DNA of 59,924 nucleotides from Flavobacteriaceae bacterium (GCA_028284745.1 JANQRC010000002.1:1-59924); one strand, 5' to 3'; shown: positions 33,461 to 43,067, counted from the first letter of the stretch. Made by a program: numbers and translations. The notes: generated from the letters alone by a model not told the origin.

Positions 33461-34441
33461 ATGAAGACCATAAAAGCTGGCATCATAGGAGGCTCAGGAT
33501 ATACAGGCAGTGAGTTGATCAGACTACTAGTTCACCATCCGGAGGTAGAGATCGATTTTGTATTTAGTACCACAAGGGTCGGAAAACCGATCGTGGAAGC
33601 TCAACCAGACCTGTTAGGAATTTCCACCTTGGAGTTTGCAGGTAAGATGAATCCAGATGTTGATGTGGTCTTTCTATGCCTGGGGCACGGACATTCGTCG
33701 GCATTTTTGAAAGCACATCCATTTTCAGGAAGCACCAAGATCATTGACCTGAGCAACGAGTTTCGCTTGAAGGATGATGCCAATTTCCAAGGAAGAGAAT
33801 TCATCTATGGCCTTCCAGAATTGCACAAAGAAAAGATCCGATCTGCAAAGCACATTGCTAATCCTGGTTGCTTTGCGACGGCCATCCAATTGGCTTTGCT
33901 ACCCCTGGCAAAAGCCAAAAAGTTGCAGAGCACAGTGCATGTCAATGCTATCACAGGCAGTACAGGCGCTGGCGTAAAGCCTTCTGCGACCACGCATTTT
34001 AGCTGGAGGAACAACAACAGCTCTTGGTACAAACCTTTTACGCATCAACATCTAGGTGAAATCGGTGAAAGTTTGGAAAGTTTACAACATGACAAGGCAA
34101 AATTGTTGTTCATGCCGCAAAGGGGTAATTTTACGCGAGGAATCTTTGCTACCGCCTACACCACCTATGAAGGAAGCGTAGAACAAGCCAAGGCATTGTA
34201 TCAAAGTTTCTATGTTGATGCCCCCTTTACCCAGGTCTCAGCGAATGAGGTCCATCTAAAACAGGTTGTGAACACCAATCAATGTCATATTCATTTGCAT
34301 AAGCATGAAGACCAGCTCTTAGTGACTAGTGCCATTGACAATCTTTTAAAAGGTGCTTCAGGGCAGGCCGTTCAGAACATGAACCTCATCTTTGAGTTAG
34401 AGGAAAGCATCGGGTTACAACTCAAGGGAAGTTATTTCTAA
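33461..34441 (+). CDS. argC: N-acyl-gamma-glutamyl-phosphate reductase
   Basis: 326 residues. NADPH-binding start GIIGGSGYTGSELIRLL and the active-site cysteine in ANPGCFATAIQLALLPL identify ArgC. It reduces N-acylglutamyl phosphate to the semialdehyde, the third step of the linear or cyclic route. Whether the acyl group is acetyl or succinyl cannot be read here, but the carbamoyltransferase of this operon suggests succinyl. The gene has a 108-bp spacer before proC. Confidence 0.93.
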   Translation: MKTIKAGIIGGSGYTGSELIRLLVHHPEVEIDFVFSTTRVGKPIVEAQPDLLGISTLEFAGKMNPDVDVVFLCLGHGHSSAFLKAHPFSGSTKIIDLSNEFRLKDDANFQGREFIYGLPELHKEKIRSAKHIANPGCFATAIQLALLPLAKAKKLQSTVHVNAITGSTGAGVKPSATTHFSWRNNNSSWYKPFTHQHLGEIGESLESLQHDKAKLLFMPQRGNFTRGIFATAYTTYEGSVEQAKALYQSFYVDAPFTQVSANEVHLKQVVNTNQCHIHLHKHEDQLLVTSAIDNLLKGASGQAVQNMNLIFELEESIGLQLKGSYF

Positions 34442-34549
34442 TGATGAATTGCGAATGTAGAATGATTAAAATAAACTATCAAGGGTCAACGAATCAACAA
34501 CTTAACAACTCATAAGCTTATAGACCCATCACCTCATAAACTCCAAAGA

Positions 34550-35344
34550 ATGAAGATCGCCATCATAGGAACCGGAAACTTAGGATCGAGCATCGCTAAG
34601 GGCTTGATCACCAACAATACCATCACTTCATTGTATCTGACCAAACGGAACATCGATGCCATCAAGAACTGGGAAGAATACGGCAACGTCACCGTAACTC
34701 AGGACAATCGTGGGGCTGTACGAAAATCAGACATCATCATCTTTGCCATTCAACCGAGTCAGTTCGATTTCATCCTACATGACATCAAAGACCTTTTGAC
34801 CGACAAGCATGTGTTGATCTCAACGATCACGGGCTATAAGATCGAGCGTATCGAAAGCATTCTAGGCAAGAATGTGAACATCATCCGAAGCATGCCCAAC
34901 ACGGCCATTTCCGTAGGAAAGTCTATGACTTGCCTTTGTGCCAACGAACAAGGCAAAAGAAGAATTCAAGTGGCAGAAGCCATCTTTAACGGATTGGGCA
35001 CCTCGATCATCATTGAAGAGCGTTTGATGCAAGCTGCCACGGTGATCTGTGCCAGCGGCATCGCCTTCTGGATGCGCTTGATCCGCGCCACCACACAAGG
35101 CGCCATACAATTGGGCTTTGATGCCCATGAAGCACAACAGATGGCCATGCAGACCTGTGCAGGTGCAGCTTCATTATTGATCGAAACAGGGAATCACCCA
35201 GAGCAAGAGATCGACAAAGTGACCACACCTCGCGGCTGTACCATCGAAGGATTGAACGAAATGGAACACCGAGGCTTAAGCTCTTCATTGATCCGTGGAA
35301 TTGTGGCTTCTTTCAACAAGATCAATTTGATTAGTGAGCAGTGA
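34550..35344 (+). CDS. proC: Pyrroline-5-carboxylate reductase
   Basis: 264 residues. The Rossmann motif is IAIIGTGNLGSSIAKGL; the C-terminal part shows ASGIAFWMRLIRA and KVTTPRGCTIEGLNEME, the ProC signature. It makes proline from pyrroline-5-carboxylate. Its place inside an arginine operon links the two glutamate-derived pathways, perhaps because glutamate semialdehyde from this route feeds proline. The spacer after it is the second copy of the argC-type element. Confidence 0.92.
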   Translation: MKIAIIGTGNLGSSIAKGLITNNTITSLYLTKRNIDAIKNWEEYGNVTVTQDNRGAVRKSDIIIFAIQPSQFDFILHDIKDLLTDKHVLISTITGYKIERIESILGKNVNIIRSMPNTAISVGKSMTCLCANEQGKRRIQVAEAIFNGLGTSIIIEERLMQAATVICASGIAFWMRLIRATTQGAIQLGFDAHEAQQMAMQTCAGAASLLIETGNHPEQEIDKVTTPRGCTIEGLNEMEHRGLSSSLIRGIVASFNKINLISEQ

Positions 35345-35396
35345 GCAAGCTTAAAAACCCAAGACCAAATTCCAGCAATCTAAGAATCCGACAAGC

Positions 35397-35427
35397 AACT
35401 TTAAACCTTTCGCTTGAAACTTTAAAC
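35397..35427 (+). repeat. Duplicated spacer element before argD
   Basis: AACTTTAAAC at 35397-35406 and 35418-35427, again 21 bp apart and ending 8 bp before the start codon. Upstream bases (AATCTAAGAATC, ACAAGCAACTTT) match the argC spacer. The central palindrome is less perfect here (TTTCGCTTGAAA). Confidence 0.5.
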
Positions 35428-35435
35428 TAAAAACA

Positions 35436-36575
35436 ATGAAACTCTTTGATGTATATCCGCTTTATGATGTCACGCCTGTAAAGGCAAAGGACGTATATGT
35501 CTGGGATGCGGACCGCAACAAATATTTGGATCTTTATGGAGGTCATGCCGTCATCTCGATCGGTCATGCACACCCTCATTACTTGGTGAAGCTCAAGAAT
35601 CAGTTAGACAACCTAGGCTTTTATTCCAACGCCATCAAAAACCCGCTCCAAAAGCAATTGGCAAAGAAATTAGGGAAGGTCTCCAAATGTGAAGATCATC
35701 AGCTCTTTTTATGCAATTCGGGAGCAGAGGCCAACGAAAATGCATTGAAACTGGCTTCCTTTGCCACAGGAAAGAAGCGTGTGGTCGCTTTTAGAAATAG
35801 TTTCCATGGAAGGACTTCAGCAGCTGTAGCATCAACTGATAATGCAAAGATCGTGGCTCCTATCAATGCACAACAAGAAGTCACTTTTCTTGCCTTGGAA
35901 GATTCAGTAGGGCTTGAACAAGAATTGAAGAAGGGTGATGTGTGCGCAGTGATCATCGAATGCATCCAAGGCGTTGGCGGCCTAGACGAACCTACCACCT
36001 CATTCGTCAAGAGTATTGAAAAGGCCTGCAAGCAATACGGTGCCAAGTTTATCGCAGATGAAGTTCAATCGGGTTTTGGAAGAACCGGCGATTTCTTCGC
36101 CTTTCAAAAACATAATGTAACGCCCGATATCATTGCCATAGCCAAAGGAATGGGCAATGGTTTCCCGGTAGGAGGCATTCTGATCCACGATACTATAGAA
36201 CCCCAATACGGTATGTTAGGCACCACCTTTGGCGGCAATCATTTGGCTTGTGCGGCAACATTGGCCGTATTAGAGGTCTTAGAGAGTGAAAAACTCATGC
36301 AAGAGGTTGAAGACAAGTACGAGCATTTCATGAAGAAGGTAAAAAAGCTGCCTCAGGTCAAAGCTGTAAGAGGTCGCGGACTGATGCTCGGGCTAGAATT
36401 TGATTTTGAAGTAGGCGAGCTACGTAAACAACTCATCTACAAGCACCATATCTTTACAGGTGGCAGCAACAACAAGAAATTGTTGCGAATATTGCCGCCA
36501 CTCACTGTTCAAGAAAAGCATTTAGACAAGCTAATCCAAGCCTTGCAAAAATGTCTGAAACCGATGGAAGCATGA
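35436..36575 (+). CDS. argD: N-acylornithine aminotransferase
   Basis: 379 residues, class III aminotransferase. The PLP lysine stands in DIIAIAKGMGNGFPVGG; other marks are NSGAEANENALKLA, FRNSFHGRTSAA and FIADEVQSGFGRTG. It converts N-acylglutamate semialdehyde to N-acylornithine. Its stop overlaps the argF' start by 4 bp, which helps to fix that start. Confidence 0.93.
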   Translation: MKLFDVYPLYDVTPVKAKDVYVWDADRNKYLDLYGGHAVISIGHAHPHYLVKLKNQLDNLGFYSNAIKNPLQKQLAKKLGKVSKCEDHQLFLCNSGAEANENALKLASFATGKKRVVAFRNSFHGRTSAAVASTDNAKIVAPINAQQEVTFLALEDSVGLEQELKKGDVCAVIIECIQGVGGLDEPTTSFVKSIEKACKQYGAKFIADEVQSGFGRTGDFFAFQKHNVTPDIIAIAKGMGNGFPVGGILIHDTIEPQYGMLGTTFGGNHLACAATLAVLEVLESEKLMQEVEDKYEHFMKKVKKLPQVKAVRGRGLMLGLEFDFEVGELRKQLIYKHHIFTGGSNNKKLLRILPPLTVQEKHLDKLIQALQKCLKPMEA

Positions 36576-37522
36576 AAAAGCGGTATATTGATATCGAAGA
36601 CATCACCGATCTTGACGCCTGGGTCAAAGAAGCCATTCAGCTCAAAGATGCCCCATACCAGTTCTCCTCGTTAGGTAAACAGAAGACATTGTGCATGTTG
36701 TTCTTCAATCCAAGCCTTAGGACGCGTTTGAGCACACAAAAGGCTGCGCTTCATCTTGGTATGCATGTCATGGTCATGAATTTTGGCGCCGAAGGCTGGC
36801 AACTAGAGTTTGATGATGGAACGATCATGAACGCCGGCAAGGCCGAGCATATCAAAGAAGCGGCAGCTGTGGTCTCGCAATACTGTGATGTACTGGCCAT
36901 CAGAGCTTTTGCATCACTGAAAGACAAGCAAAAGGACGAAGCGGAGCTTGTCATCAAAAGCTTCCAGAAATATGCATCAGTTCCTATCGTGAACATGGAA
37001 AGTGCTACAGCTCATCCGCTACAGGCCTTGGCAGACGCCATCACCATAGCTGAACACAAGCAGGCTGGACGACCAAAGGTAGTACTGAGCTGGGCACCGC
37101 ATCCCAGAGCATTGCCGCATGCAGTGGCCAATTCTTTTGTAAAGATGATGAAGCTGAAAGATGCTGAGTTTGTGATCACGCATCCAGAAGGTTACGAACT
37201 TAACCCAAGTATAACTCAAGGAGGTACTATAGAATATGATCAACGTAAAGCATTGAAAGATGCCGATTTCGTCTATGTGAAGAATTGGAGCAGTTATTCC
37301 GATTATGGGAGAATGGGCAACCTATATCCCGATTGGATGATCACTCGAGAAAAGATGGAATTGACCAACCAAGGAAAGTTTATGCACTGCTTGCCCGTTA
37401 GAAGGAATGTCGTGGTCGATGATGCCGTCCTAGACGGAGAACATTCGTTAGTGATCGAACAAGCCAACAACCGAACCTTTGCCGCGCAATTGGTATTGAA
37501 AAAAATACTCGAGCATGGCTAA
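36572..37522 (+). CDS. argF': N-succinylornithine-type carbamoyltransferase
   Basis: 316 residues from ATG at 36572, which overlaps the argD stop (ATGA); an upstream in-frame start would add seven residues within argD. The carbamoyl-phosphate loop is FFNPSLRTRLSTQKAALHLG, followed by GKAEHIKEAAAV, ESATAHPLQALADA and FMHCLPVRRN. The closest type is the Bacteroides fragilis enzyme, which carbamoylates N-succinylornithine. By my alignment the residue that separates succinyl (Pro90 in that enzyme) from acetyl (Glu92 in Xanthomonas) is Ala91 here. A non-glutamate there favours succinyl, but this is inference from memory of the family. Confidence 0.88.
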   Translation: MKKRYIDIEDITDLDAWVKEAIQLKDAPYQFSSLGKQKTLCMLFFNPSLRTRLSTQKAALHLGMHVMVMNFGAEGWQLEFDDGTIMNAGKAEHIKEAAAVVSQYCDVLAIRAFASLKDKQKDEAELVIKSFQKYASVPIVNMESATAHPLQALADAITIAEHKQAGRPKVVLSWAPHPRALPHAVANSFVKMMKLKDAEFVITHPEGYELNPSITQGGTIEYDQRKALKDADFVYVKNWSSYSDYGRMGNLYPDWMITREKMELTNQGKFMHCLPVRRNVVVDDAVLDGEHSLVIEQANNRTFAAQLVLKKILEHG

Positions 37523-38291
37523 GATCAAGGTCATAAAGATAGGTGGCAACATCGTTGGAGATGCTGAGCGACTGAAGAAATTCTTAGCGGATTTTTCGGC
37601 GATGAAGGGAGACAAGATCCTGGTGCATGGTGGTGGAAAGCTGGCCACGCAGCTAGCCAGTCAATTAGGCATTGAGGTCAAAATGCAAGAAGGGCGACGC
37701 ATCACTGATCAAGAAACCCTAAAGATCATCACCATGGTCTATGGTGGTCTCACCAACAAGAATATAGTAGCTCATTTACAAAATTTTGGCTGCAATGCCA
37801 TAGGGCTATCAGGTGCCGATGCCAACACCATAAAAGCTCACAAACGTTTGGTCAGGGATATCGATTATGGTTTTGCGGGAGACATTGATGAAGTGAACTC
37901 CAAAACCATCAAAGGGCTCATAGAGCTTGGGCTAACACCTGTATTCTGCGCCATTTCGCATGATCGAAATGGGCAATTGCTCAACACCAATGCAGATACC
38001 ATCGCAGCAGAGGTCTCCATCGCCATGAGCCAACACTTTCAGACTTCGTTGTATTATGTCTTTGAAGAGACCGGCGTGCTTCGCGATGTTGACGACAAAG
38101 ATTCTGTGATCAGAGACATCGACCAAATTCATTACGAAAAGCTGAAACACGATGGCATCATCGCCGACGGCATGCTTCCTAAGATGCATAACTGCTTTCA
38201 GGCTTTAAAAAACGGGGTTGACAAAGTATGTATCGGCAATGAGCAAATGATCGACGATTCCACAGAAAAATTTACCACATTAACCCTATGA
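37515..38291 (+). CDS. argB: N-acylglutamate kinase
   Basis: 258 residues, amino acid kinase fold. Signature stretches are VIKIGGNIVGDAERLKKFL, LVHGGGKLATQLASQLG, IGLSGADANTIKAHKR and NTNADTIAAEVSIAM. It phosphorylates N-acylglutamate, the second step. Its start lies 8 bp inside argF', and the argE ATG is 1 bp after its stop codon. Arginine feedback residues cannot be judged by eye. Confidence 0.92.
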   Translation: MAKIKVIKIGGNIVGDAERLKKFLADFSAMKGDKILVHGGGKLATQLASQLGIEVKMQEGRRITDQETLKIITMVYGGLTNKNIVAHLQNFGCNAIGLSGADANTIKAHKRLVRDIDYGFAGDIDEVNSKTIKGLIELGLTPVFCAISHDRNGQLLNTNADTIAAEVSIAMSQHFQTSLYYVFEETGVLRDVDDKDSVIRDIDQIHYEKLKHDGIIADGMLPKMHNCFQALKNGVDKVCIGNEQMIDDSTEKFTTLTL

Positions 38292-38292
38292 C

Positions 38293-39354
38293 ATGACCCA
38301 AGCAAAACTTACGGAAAAGGCCATAGCGCTACTGAAAGATCTAATTTCCACACGATCTTTTTCTTCGGAAGAGGAACAGACAGCTACACTGATCGAAAAC
38401 TGGTTCAGAGAATTCAATATACCCTTTCACCGCGACCATAACAACGTTTGGGGTTTCAACGAAGACTTTATCGAAGGAAAGCCCATACTATTGCTCAATT
38501 CACACCACGATACCGTAAGACCCAATGCCGCCTACACAAGAGACCCTTTCAAACCAGAAGTCATTGACGGAAAACTATATGGGCTAGGAAGCAACGATGC
38601 GGGTGGATGTCTGGTATCATTGTTAGCGTTGTTCACCTACTACTATCATCAGAAAGACCTGAACTATAATTTATTGATGGTCGCTTCTGCGGAAGAAGAA
38701 AGTGCCGGAGAAAACAGCCTCGTTGGCTTGCTGCCAAAACTTCCGCATATTGATGTAGCCATCGTGGGCGAACCTACGCTGATGGACCTGGCCATCGCCG
38801 AAAAAGGCTTAGTGGTCTTTGATGCTGTGATCAAGGGAACACCAAGTCATGCTGCACATCCAAACGATAACAACTCGATCTACAATACCATCAAGGCATT
38901 GGAATGGTTTCGGGATGAGAAATTTGAAAAGGTCTCAGATGTACTAGGTGAAGTAAAGATGACCGTTACCCAGATCAATGCAGGCAAACAACACAATGTA
39001 GTTCCTGCCGAAACACACCTCGTGGTCGATGTTCGAGTGAATGATCGCTACTCGAATCAAGAAGTGTACGATCTCATCAAGGCAAATGCGCCTTGCGAGG
39101 CAATACCCAGGTCGTTGCGGTTGAATTCATCGTCCATACCTACAGCACATGAGCTCGTTCAGGCAGGGATTGCGCTGGGCCGGAAGACCTATGGCTCGCC
39201 TACCCTATCAGACCAAGCAGCATTGAACTGCCCATCATTGAAATTGGGGCCCGGAGACTCGACACGTTCGCACAGTGCCAACGAATTCATCTATGTGAAC
39301 GAAATCGAAGAAGGCATCGATATTTACATTAAATTGCTAGAAAAGATCGTATAA
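38293..39354 (+). CDS. argE: N-acylornithine/N-acylcitrulline deacylase, M20 family
   Basis: 353 residues. M20 metal ligands are present: LLNSHHDTVRP, YGLGSNDAGGCLVSLL and ASAEEESAGENS. The dimerisation domain begins near KGTPSHAAHP. In organisms that carbamoylate N-acylornithine, this enzyme removes the acyl group from N-acylcitrulline to give citrulline; with the succinyl-type carbamoyltransferase upstream, N-succinylcitrulline is the likely substrate. The gene is followed by a 90-bp spacer. Confidence 0.88.
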   Translation: MTQAKLTEKAIALLKDLISTRSFSSEEEQTATLIENWFREFNIPFHRDHNNVWGFNEDFIEGKPILLLNSHHDTVRPNAAYTRDPFKPEVIDGKLYGLGSNDAGGCLVSLLALFTYYYHQKDLNYNLLMVASAEEESAGENSLVGLLPKLPHIDVAIVGEPTLMDLAIAEKGLVVFDAVIKGTPSHAAHPNDNNSIYNTIKALEWFRDEKFEKVSDVLGEVKMTVTQINAGKQHNVVPAETHLVVDVRVNDRYSNQEVYDLIKANAPCEAIPRSLRLNSSSIPTAHELVQAGIALGRKTYGSPTLSDQAALNCPSLKLGPGDSTRSHSANEFIYVNEIEEGIDIYIKLLEKIV

Positions 39355-39444
39355 CAGAAGTCAGAGATAAGAAATCAGAGGGAAGACAAAAGAATATAGA
39401 CCGTAGATACTGATGATGGATCATCAATGACCTCAAACTGATAA

Positions 39445-40734
39445 ATGAACAACATGAGACTTTGGGAGAAAGGCATACAGACCGAACAAAAGATCGATCA
39501 ATTCACTGTAGGCAACGATCGTGAACTAGACCTTGTGATTGCCAAATATGATGTTCAGGCATCTATTGCGCATGCCAAGATGCTAGGCAAGATCGGTGTA
39601 CTTACCAACGAAGAAGTTCAACAACTTGTTGATGGTCTTGATGCAATTGCCGATGATATTGATAAAGGAAGGTTCATCATCGAAGATGATTTCGAGGATG
39701 TACATTCCAAGATCGAGTACGAGCTGACCAAGACCCTCGGTGATGCCGGAAAGAAGATCCACACTGCCCGAAGCCGCAATGATCAAGTGCTGGTGGCGAT
39801 GCATCTGTACCTGAAGGAAGAACTATCAGAGATCAAGGCTCGGACAAAGCAGTTATTCGATCTGCTATTAGAATTGGCTGAAAAGCATAAGGATGTATTG
39901 CTTCCCGGCTATACGCACTTGCAGGTCGCCATGCCTTCATCTTTCGGGTTGTGGTTCTCGGCCTATGCGGAAAGCTTGATCGATGACCTTTATTTCATCA
40001 ATGCTGCTCACAAAGTTGCCGACCAGAACCCGCTGGGTAGTGCAGCCGGCTATGGTAGCTCCTTCCCGATCGATAGGAGCTTCACTACCAAGGAACTTGA
40101 ATTCGACACACTAAAATACAATGTGGTAGCTGCCCAAATGAGCCGTGGAAAGGTAGAGAAAAGTATGGCCTTTGGATTGGCAAGCATCGCTGCTACCTTA
40201 TCCAAATTGGCGATGGACGTGTGCCTATACATGAGTCAGAATTTCAACTTTGTTTCCTTTCCTGAAGAACTCACCACGGGCAGTAGCATCATGCCGCATA
40301 AGAAGAATCCTGACGTATTCGAGTTGATCCGTGGAAAGTGCAACAAGCTTCAGGCGGTGCCCAATCAATTGACCATGATGACGGTGAATCTACCCAGCGG
40401 CTACCACCGCGATCTGCAATTGGTCAAGGAGGTGATCGTGCCTGCCATCCAAGATCTGAAGGCGTGCCTGGAAATGGCACACTTCGCCTTAAAGGACATT
40501 CAAGTCAATGAGACCATCTTAGAGGATCCGAAATACGATCATCTGTTCAGTGTTGACACGCTTAACGAGCTCGTAGTACAAGGCATGCCATTTCGTGAGG
40601 CCTACCAACAGATGGCGAAGCAGATCGATGAAGGAAACTTTCAACCCAAAAAGGACATCGGACACACGCACAAGGGCAGTTTAGGCAATCTCTGCTTGGA
40701 GGATATCCGCTCAAAACTTTTGAAGATCTTTTGA
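39445..40734 (+). CDS. argH: Argininosuccinate lyase
   Basis: 429 residues. The fumarase-superfamily signature is TTGSSIMPHKKNPDVFEL; HTARSRNDQVLVAMHLYL and LPGYTHLQVAMPSSFG are typical of ArgH. It releases arginine and fumarate, the last step. A second in-frame ATG three codons in (39454, MRLWEKG) is an equally good start. It ends the arginine gene run; the next gene begins 61 bp later and is not of the pathway. Confidence 0.94.
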   Translation: MNNMRLWEKGIQTEQKIDQFTVGNDRELDLVIAKYDVQASIAHAKMLGKIGVLTNEEVQQLVDGLDAIADDIDKGRFIIEDDFEDVHSKIEYELTKTLGDAGKKIHTARSRNDQVLVAMHLYLKEELSEIKARTKQLFDLLLELAEKHKDVLLPGYTHLQVAMPSSFGLWFSAYAESLIDDLYFINAAHKVADQNPLGSAAGYGSSFPIDRSFTTKELEFDTLKYNVVAAQMSRGKVEKSMAFGLASIAATLSKLAMDVCLYMSQNFNFVSFPEELTTGSSIMPHKKNPDVFELIRGKCNKLQAVPNQLTMMTVNLPSGYHRDLQLVKEVIVPAIQDLKACLEMAHFALKDIQVNETILEDPKYDHLFSVDTLNELVVQGMPFREAYQQMAKQIDEGNFQPKKDIGHTHKGSLGNLCLEDIRSKLLKIF

Positions 40735-40795
40735 TACAAGATCTCATACTTTAGATACTTTATGAAAATGATAACTATTCTTTTCTTTGCAAATA

Positions 40796-41290
40796 ATGGG
40801 ATTTTCCTCTATTCTCTTCGATTTCTCTGAAGAAAGCGACGTTTCGCAATGGCACGTGGTCAATGATGGCGTGATGGGAGGTTTGTCTGAAGGCCAACTC
40901 CTCTTGAACCAGGACGGGCATGGTATCTTTAAAGGAAACGTATCGTTGGCGAACAATGGCGGGTTCTCATCGCTTCGATTTCAATTTGAAGCACAAGACA
41001 TCCGCAGTTACGAGCACATCATCATACGATTGAAGGGTGACGGGAAACGATATCAGTTCAGAGTGAAGGACGACCAGAATCAACGCCATTCGTACATTCA
41101 ATATTTCGAGACCAGCGGCGAATGGCAGGCCCTAAAGCTAAAGCTCACCGATCTCTACCCTTGGTCTCTTGGAATACCGCTGCGCATCCCAAACTACAAC
41201 GGAACTTCTATTGGAGAAATTGCCTTTCTGATAGGAAACAAAAAAGCAGAGTCTTTTGAATTGATCATCGACAAGATCAGCCTTGAATAG
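40796..41290 (+). CDS. CIA30/NDUFAF1-like protein
   Basis: 164 residues from ATG at 40796. The protein matches the CIA30 family by ILFDFSEESDVSQWHVVNDG, GVMGGLSEGQ and VSLANNGGFSSLRF and has a jelly-roll-like, beta-rich composition. In mitochondria the relative assists complex I assembly; the bacterial role is unknown. No signal peptide is seen, so it may be cytoplasmic. TTTCTTTG at 40782-40789 is one base off a promoter box. Confidence 0.82.
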   Translation: MGFSSILFDFSEESDVSQWHVVNDGVMGGLSEGQLLLNQDGHGIFKGNVSLANNGGFSSLRFQFEAQDIRSYEHIIIRLKGDGKRYQFRVKDDQNQRHSYIQYFETSGEWQALKLKLTDLYPWSLGIPLRIPNYNGTSIGEIAFLIGNKKAESFELIIDKISLE

Positions 41291-41292
41291 GC

Positions 41293-41808
41293 CTATAGCT
41301 TTTCAAGTTTCGCCTTCAGTTCAGCATCTAGATCTGCATCAGCAATACTACCATCCTTGAAATTCTGATGGAAGCTAGGCAAAGAAAAGGTATTCACCAC
41401 TTCAGCACCAAAATAAGGCAATGTCTTCTGGGCTTGTGCCAATGCTGATCTGGCACCACCTCTACCAGGCGATGTACTCATCAAGAAGATTTTCTTTCCT
41501 TCTAAGAATTTTCGGTCGAAGCGAGACAGCCAGTCAAAAAGGTTCTTGCTATAGGCTGATAAGCCGCCATTGTGTTCGTTCACTGAGATCAATAGAGCAT
41601 CTGCCTTTTTGATGTCACCTACCAACTCGACAATAGAATTTGAAAAGCCTTCGTTCTTCTCAGCATCTTCACTATACATAGGGAACGGATAGCGTGTCAT
41701 TTTATATACCTTGACATCACGATCATTCAGCAAAGAAGCTACATACGTGACCAATTGATGGTTTATAGACATGGAAGAATTGCTTCCGGCAAAAGCAAGG
41801 ATTTTCAT
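41293..41808 (-). CDS. NADPH-dependent FMN reductase-like flavoprotein
   Basis: 171 residues, flavodoxin-like fold. The FMN phosphate loop is LAFAGSNSSMSINHQLV, and VNEHNGGLSAYSKNLFDWLS and MSTSPGRGGARSALAQ agree with the NADPH_FMN_red family (ArsH/azoreductase/chromate reductase type). The true electron acceptor is unknown. It converges on the CIA30-like gene with 2 bp between stops. Confidence 0.87.
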   Translation of the reverse strand: MKILAFAGSNSSMSINHQLVTYVASLLNDRDVKVYKMTRYPFPMYSEDAEKNEGFSNSIVELVGDIKKADALLISVNEHNGGLSAYSKNLFDWLSRFDRKFLEGKKIFLMSTSPGRGGARSALAQAQKTLPYFGAEVVNTFSLPSFHQNFKDGSIADADLDAELKAKLEKL

Positions 41809-41870
41809 AATTCACGGTTTGACACCACTAATGTAAGTTGATTTTTTTAAGATTGAAAGCCTAAATAAAC

Positions 41871-41878
41871 TACTTTTG
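41871..41878 (+). promoter_or_regulatory. Candidate -7 box before the DUF1624-type gene
   Basis: TACTTTTG, an exact match to TAnnTTTG, 49 bp upstream of the ATG at 41928. The nearest TTG upstream (41853-41855) is only 15 bp away, shorter than ideal. Confidence 0.4.
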
Positions 41879-41927
41879 CCGCAACTTGAAACATCCAAGA
41901 GCAAGATTTCCAAGTATATAGAGTAGG

Positions 41928-43067
41928 ATGCAAAAACAGCGGCTATATTTTTTAGATGCACTTCGCGCCTTTGCCATCATCATGATGCTACAAGGGCATT
42001 TTGTACATACGTTGTTAGATACTTCGCAAGTAAATACAGATGGTTTCTTCTATTCTTTCTGGGAATATCTTAGAGGCATCACTGCCCCTACCTTTTTTAC
42101 GATAACTGGTTTTGTATTCACCTACCTGATAGTGAAGAACAAGGCATCGGGCTATCAGAATCCACGGGTCTCTAAAGGTGTCAAGCGTGCCTTAAAGCTG
42201 ATATTCTGGGGGTATTTCTTAAGACTTAATGTCCTCTTGCTATTCGCTGGGGAAGTAAATCAGGGGTTCTACTTATTTGATGTGCTACATACCATCGGTA
42301 TTTCGCTATTGCTACTAATTGCCTTGTATGTGCTGCTGTTCAAAATCAGTGGTCGGTTGTTCCGATATACGCTGTTGTTCGTTGGCGTCCTTATCTTTAT
42401 GTTGGAGCCGGTCTATGGTGGATATTCGCTAAGCTTCCTACCAAAGTTCATCGCCAACATCTTCACGGGCCATAATGGTTCGGTATTTACCATATTCCCG
42501 TGGTTTGGCTATGTGGCCTTTGGTGGGTTCTTGGGTAGCTTGTTACATAGGTATCAGAACGAAGCCAACTTCTATCGAAATTTCATCACCACAAACTTCA
42601 GCGCAGGCCTGATACTCTTATTCTTGTCGTCGGCTTTCTTCATGAGCTTACATTACATCACAGGGATGACATTGTTCAAGGGCATTGCCTACAACAACTA
42701 TCTATTCATTCGATTGGGCGATGTACTCATCATCATGGGCCTGTTTGTCGTACTTCGTTACCACATAAGACAAACGCTAGTTTTAAAGGTGGGCACCAAG
42801 ACGCTTTCTATCTATATTGTTCATTTTGTGATTCTCTATGGAAGCTGGTTAAGTCTTGGACTAAATCGTTGGTTTTACCATTCGCTTTCCCCTATCCAAG
42901 CCATTATAGGCGCATTGCTCTTTATTGCTGTGGTATGCACATTGGTATTGGGATATTATCACCTAGAACCTATTGTACACCTCAACAGGGATCGGATCTT
43001 TTTGTCCCTTAGGTCTTTCTGGAGAAAGAAAGCTATCGTCAAACAACGCTTCCAAAGCGGTACTTAA
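41928..43067 (+). CDS. Multi-pass membrane acyltransferase-like protein (DUF1624/HGSNAT type)
   Basis: 379 residues with ten or so membrane helices. The opening RLYFLDALRAFAIIMMLQGH, with an Arg and a His facing the first helix, followed by LRGITAPTFFTITGFVFTYL, is typical of the heparan-alpha-glucosaminide N-acetyltransferase-like / DUF1624 group of membrane acyltransferases. Substrate unknown. The gene stands alone between a divergent flavoprotein gene and the DUF3179 gene 58 bp downstream. Confidence 0.78.
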   Translation: MQKQRLYFLDALRAFAIIMMLQGHFVHTLLDTSQVNTDGFFYSFWEYLRGITAPTFFTITGFVFTYLIVKNKASGYQNPRVSKGVKRALKLIFWGYFLRLNVLLLFAGEVNQGFYLFDVLHTIGISLLLLIALYVLLFKISGRLFRYTLLFVGVLIFMLEPVYGGYSLSFLPKFIANIFTGHNGSVFTIFPWFGYVAFGGFLGSLLHRYQNEANFYRNFITTNFSAGLILLFLSSAFFMSLHYITGMTLFKGIAYNNYLFIRLGDVLIIMGLFVVLRYHIRQTLVLKVGTKTLSIYIVHFVILYGSWLSLGLNRWFYHSLSPIQAIIGALLFIAVVCTLVLGYYHLEPIVHLNRDRIFLSLRSFWRKKAIVKQRFQSGT

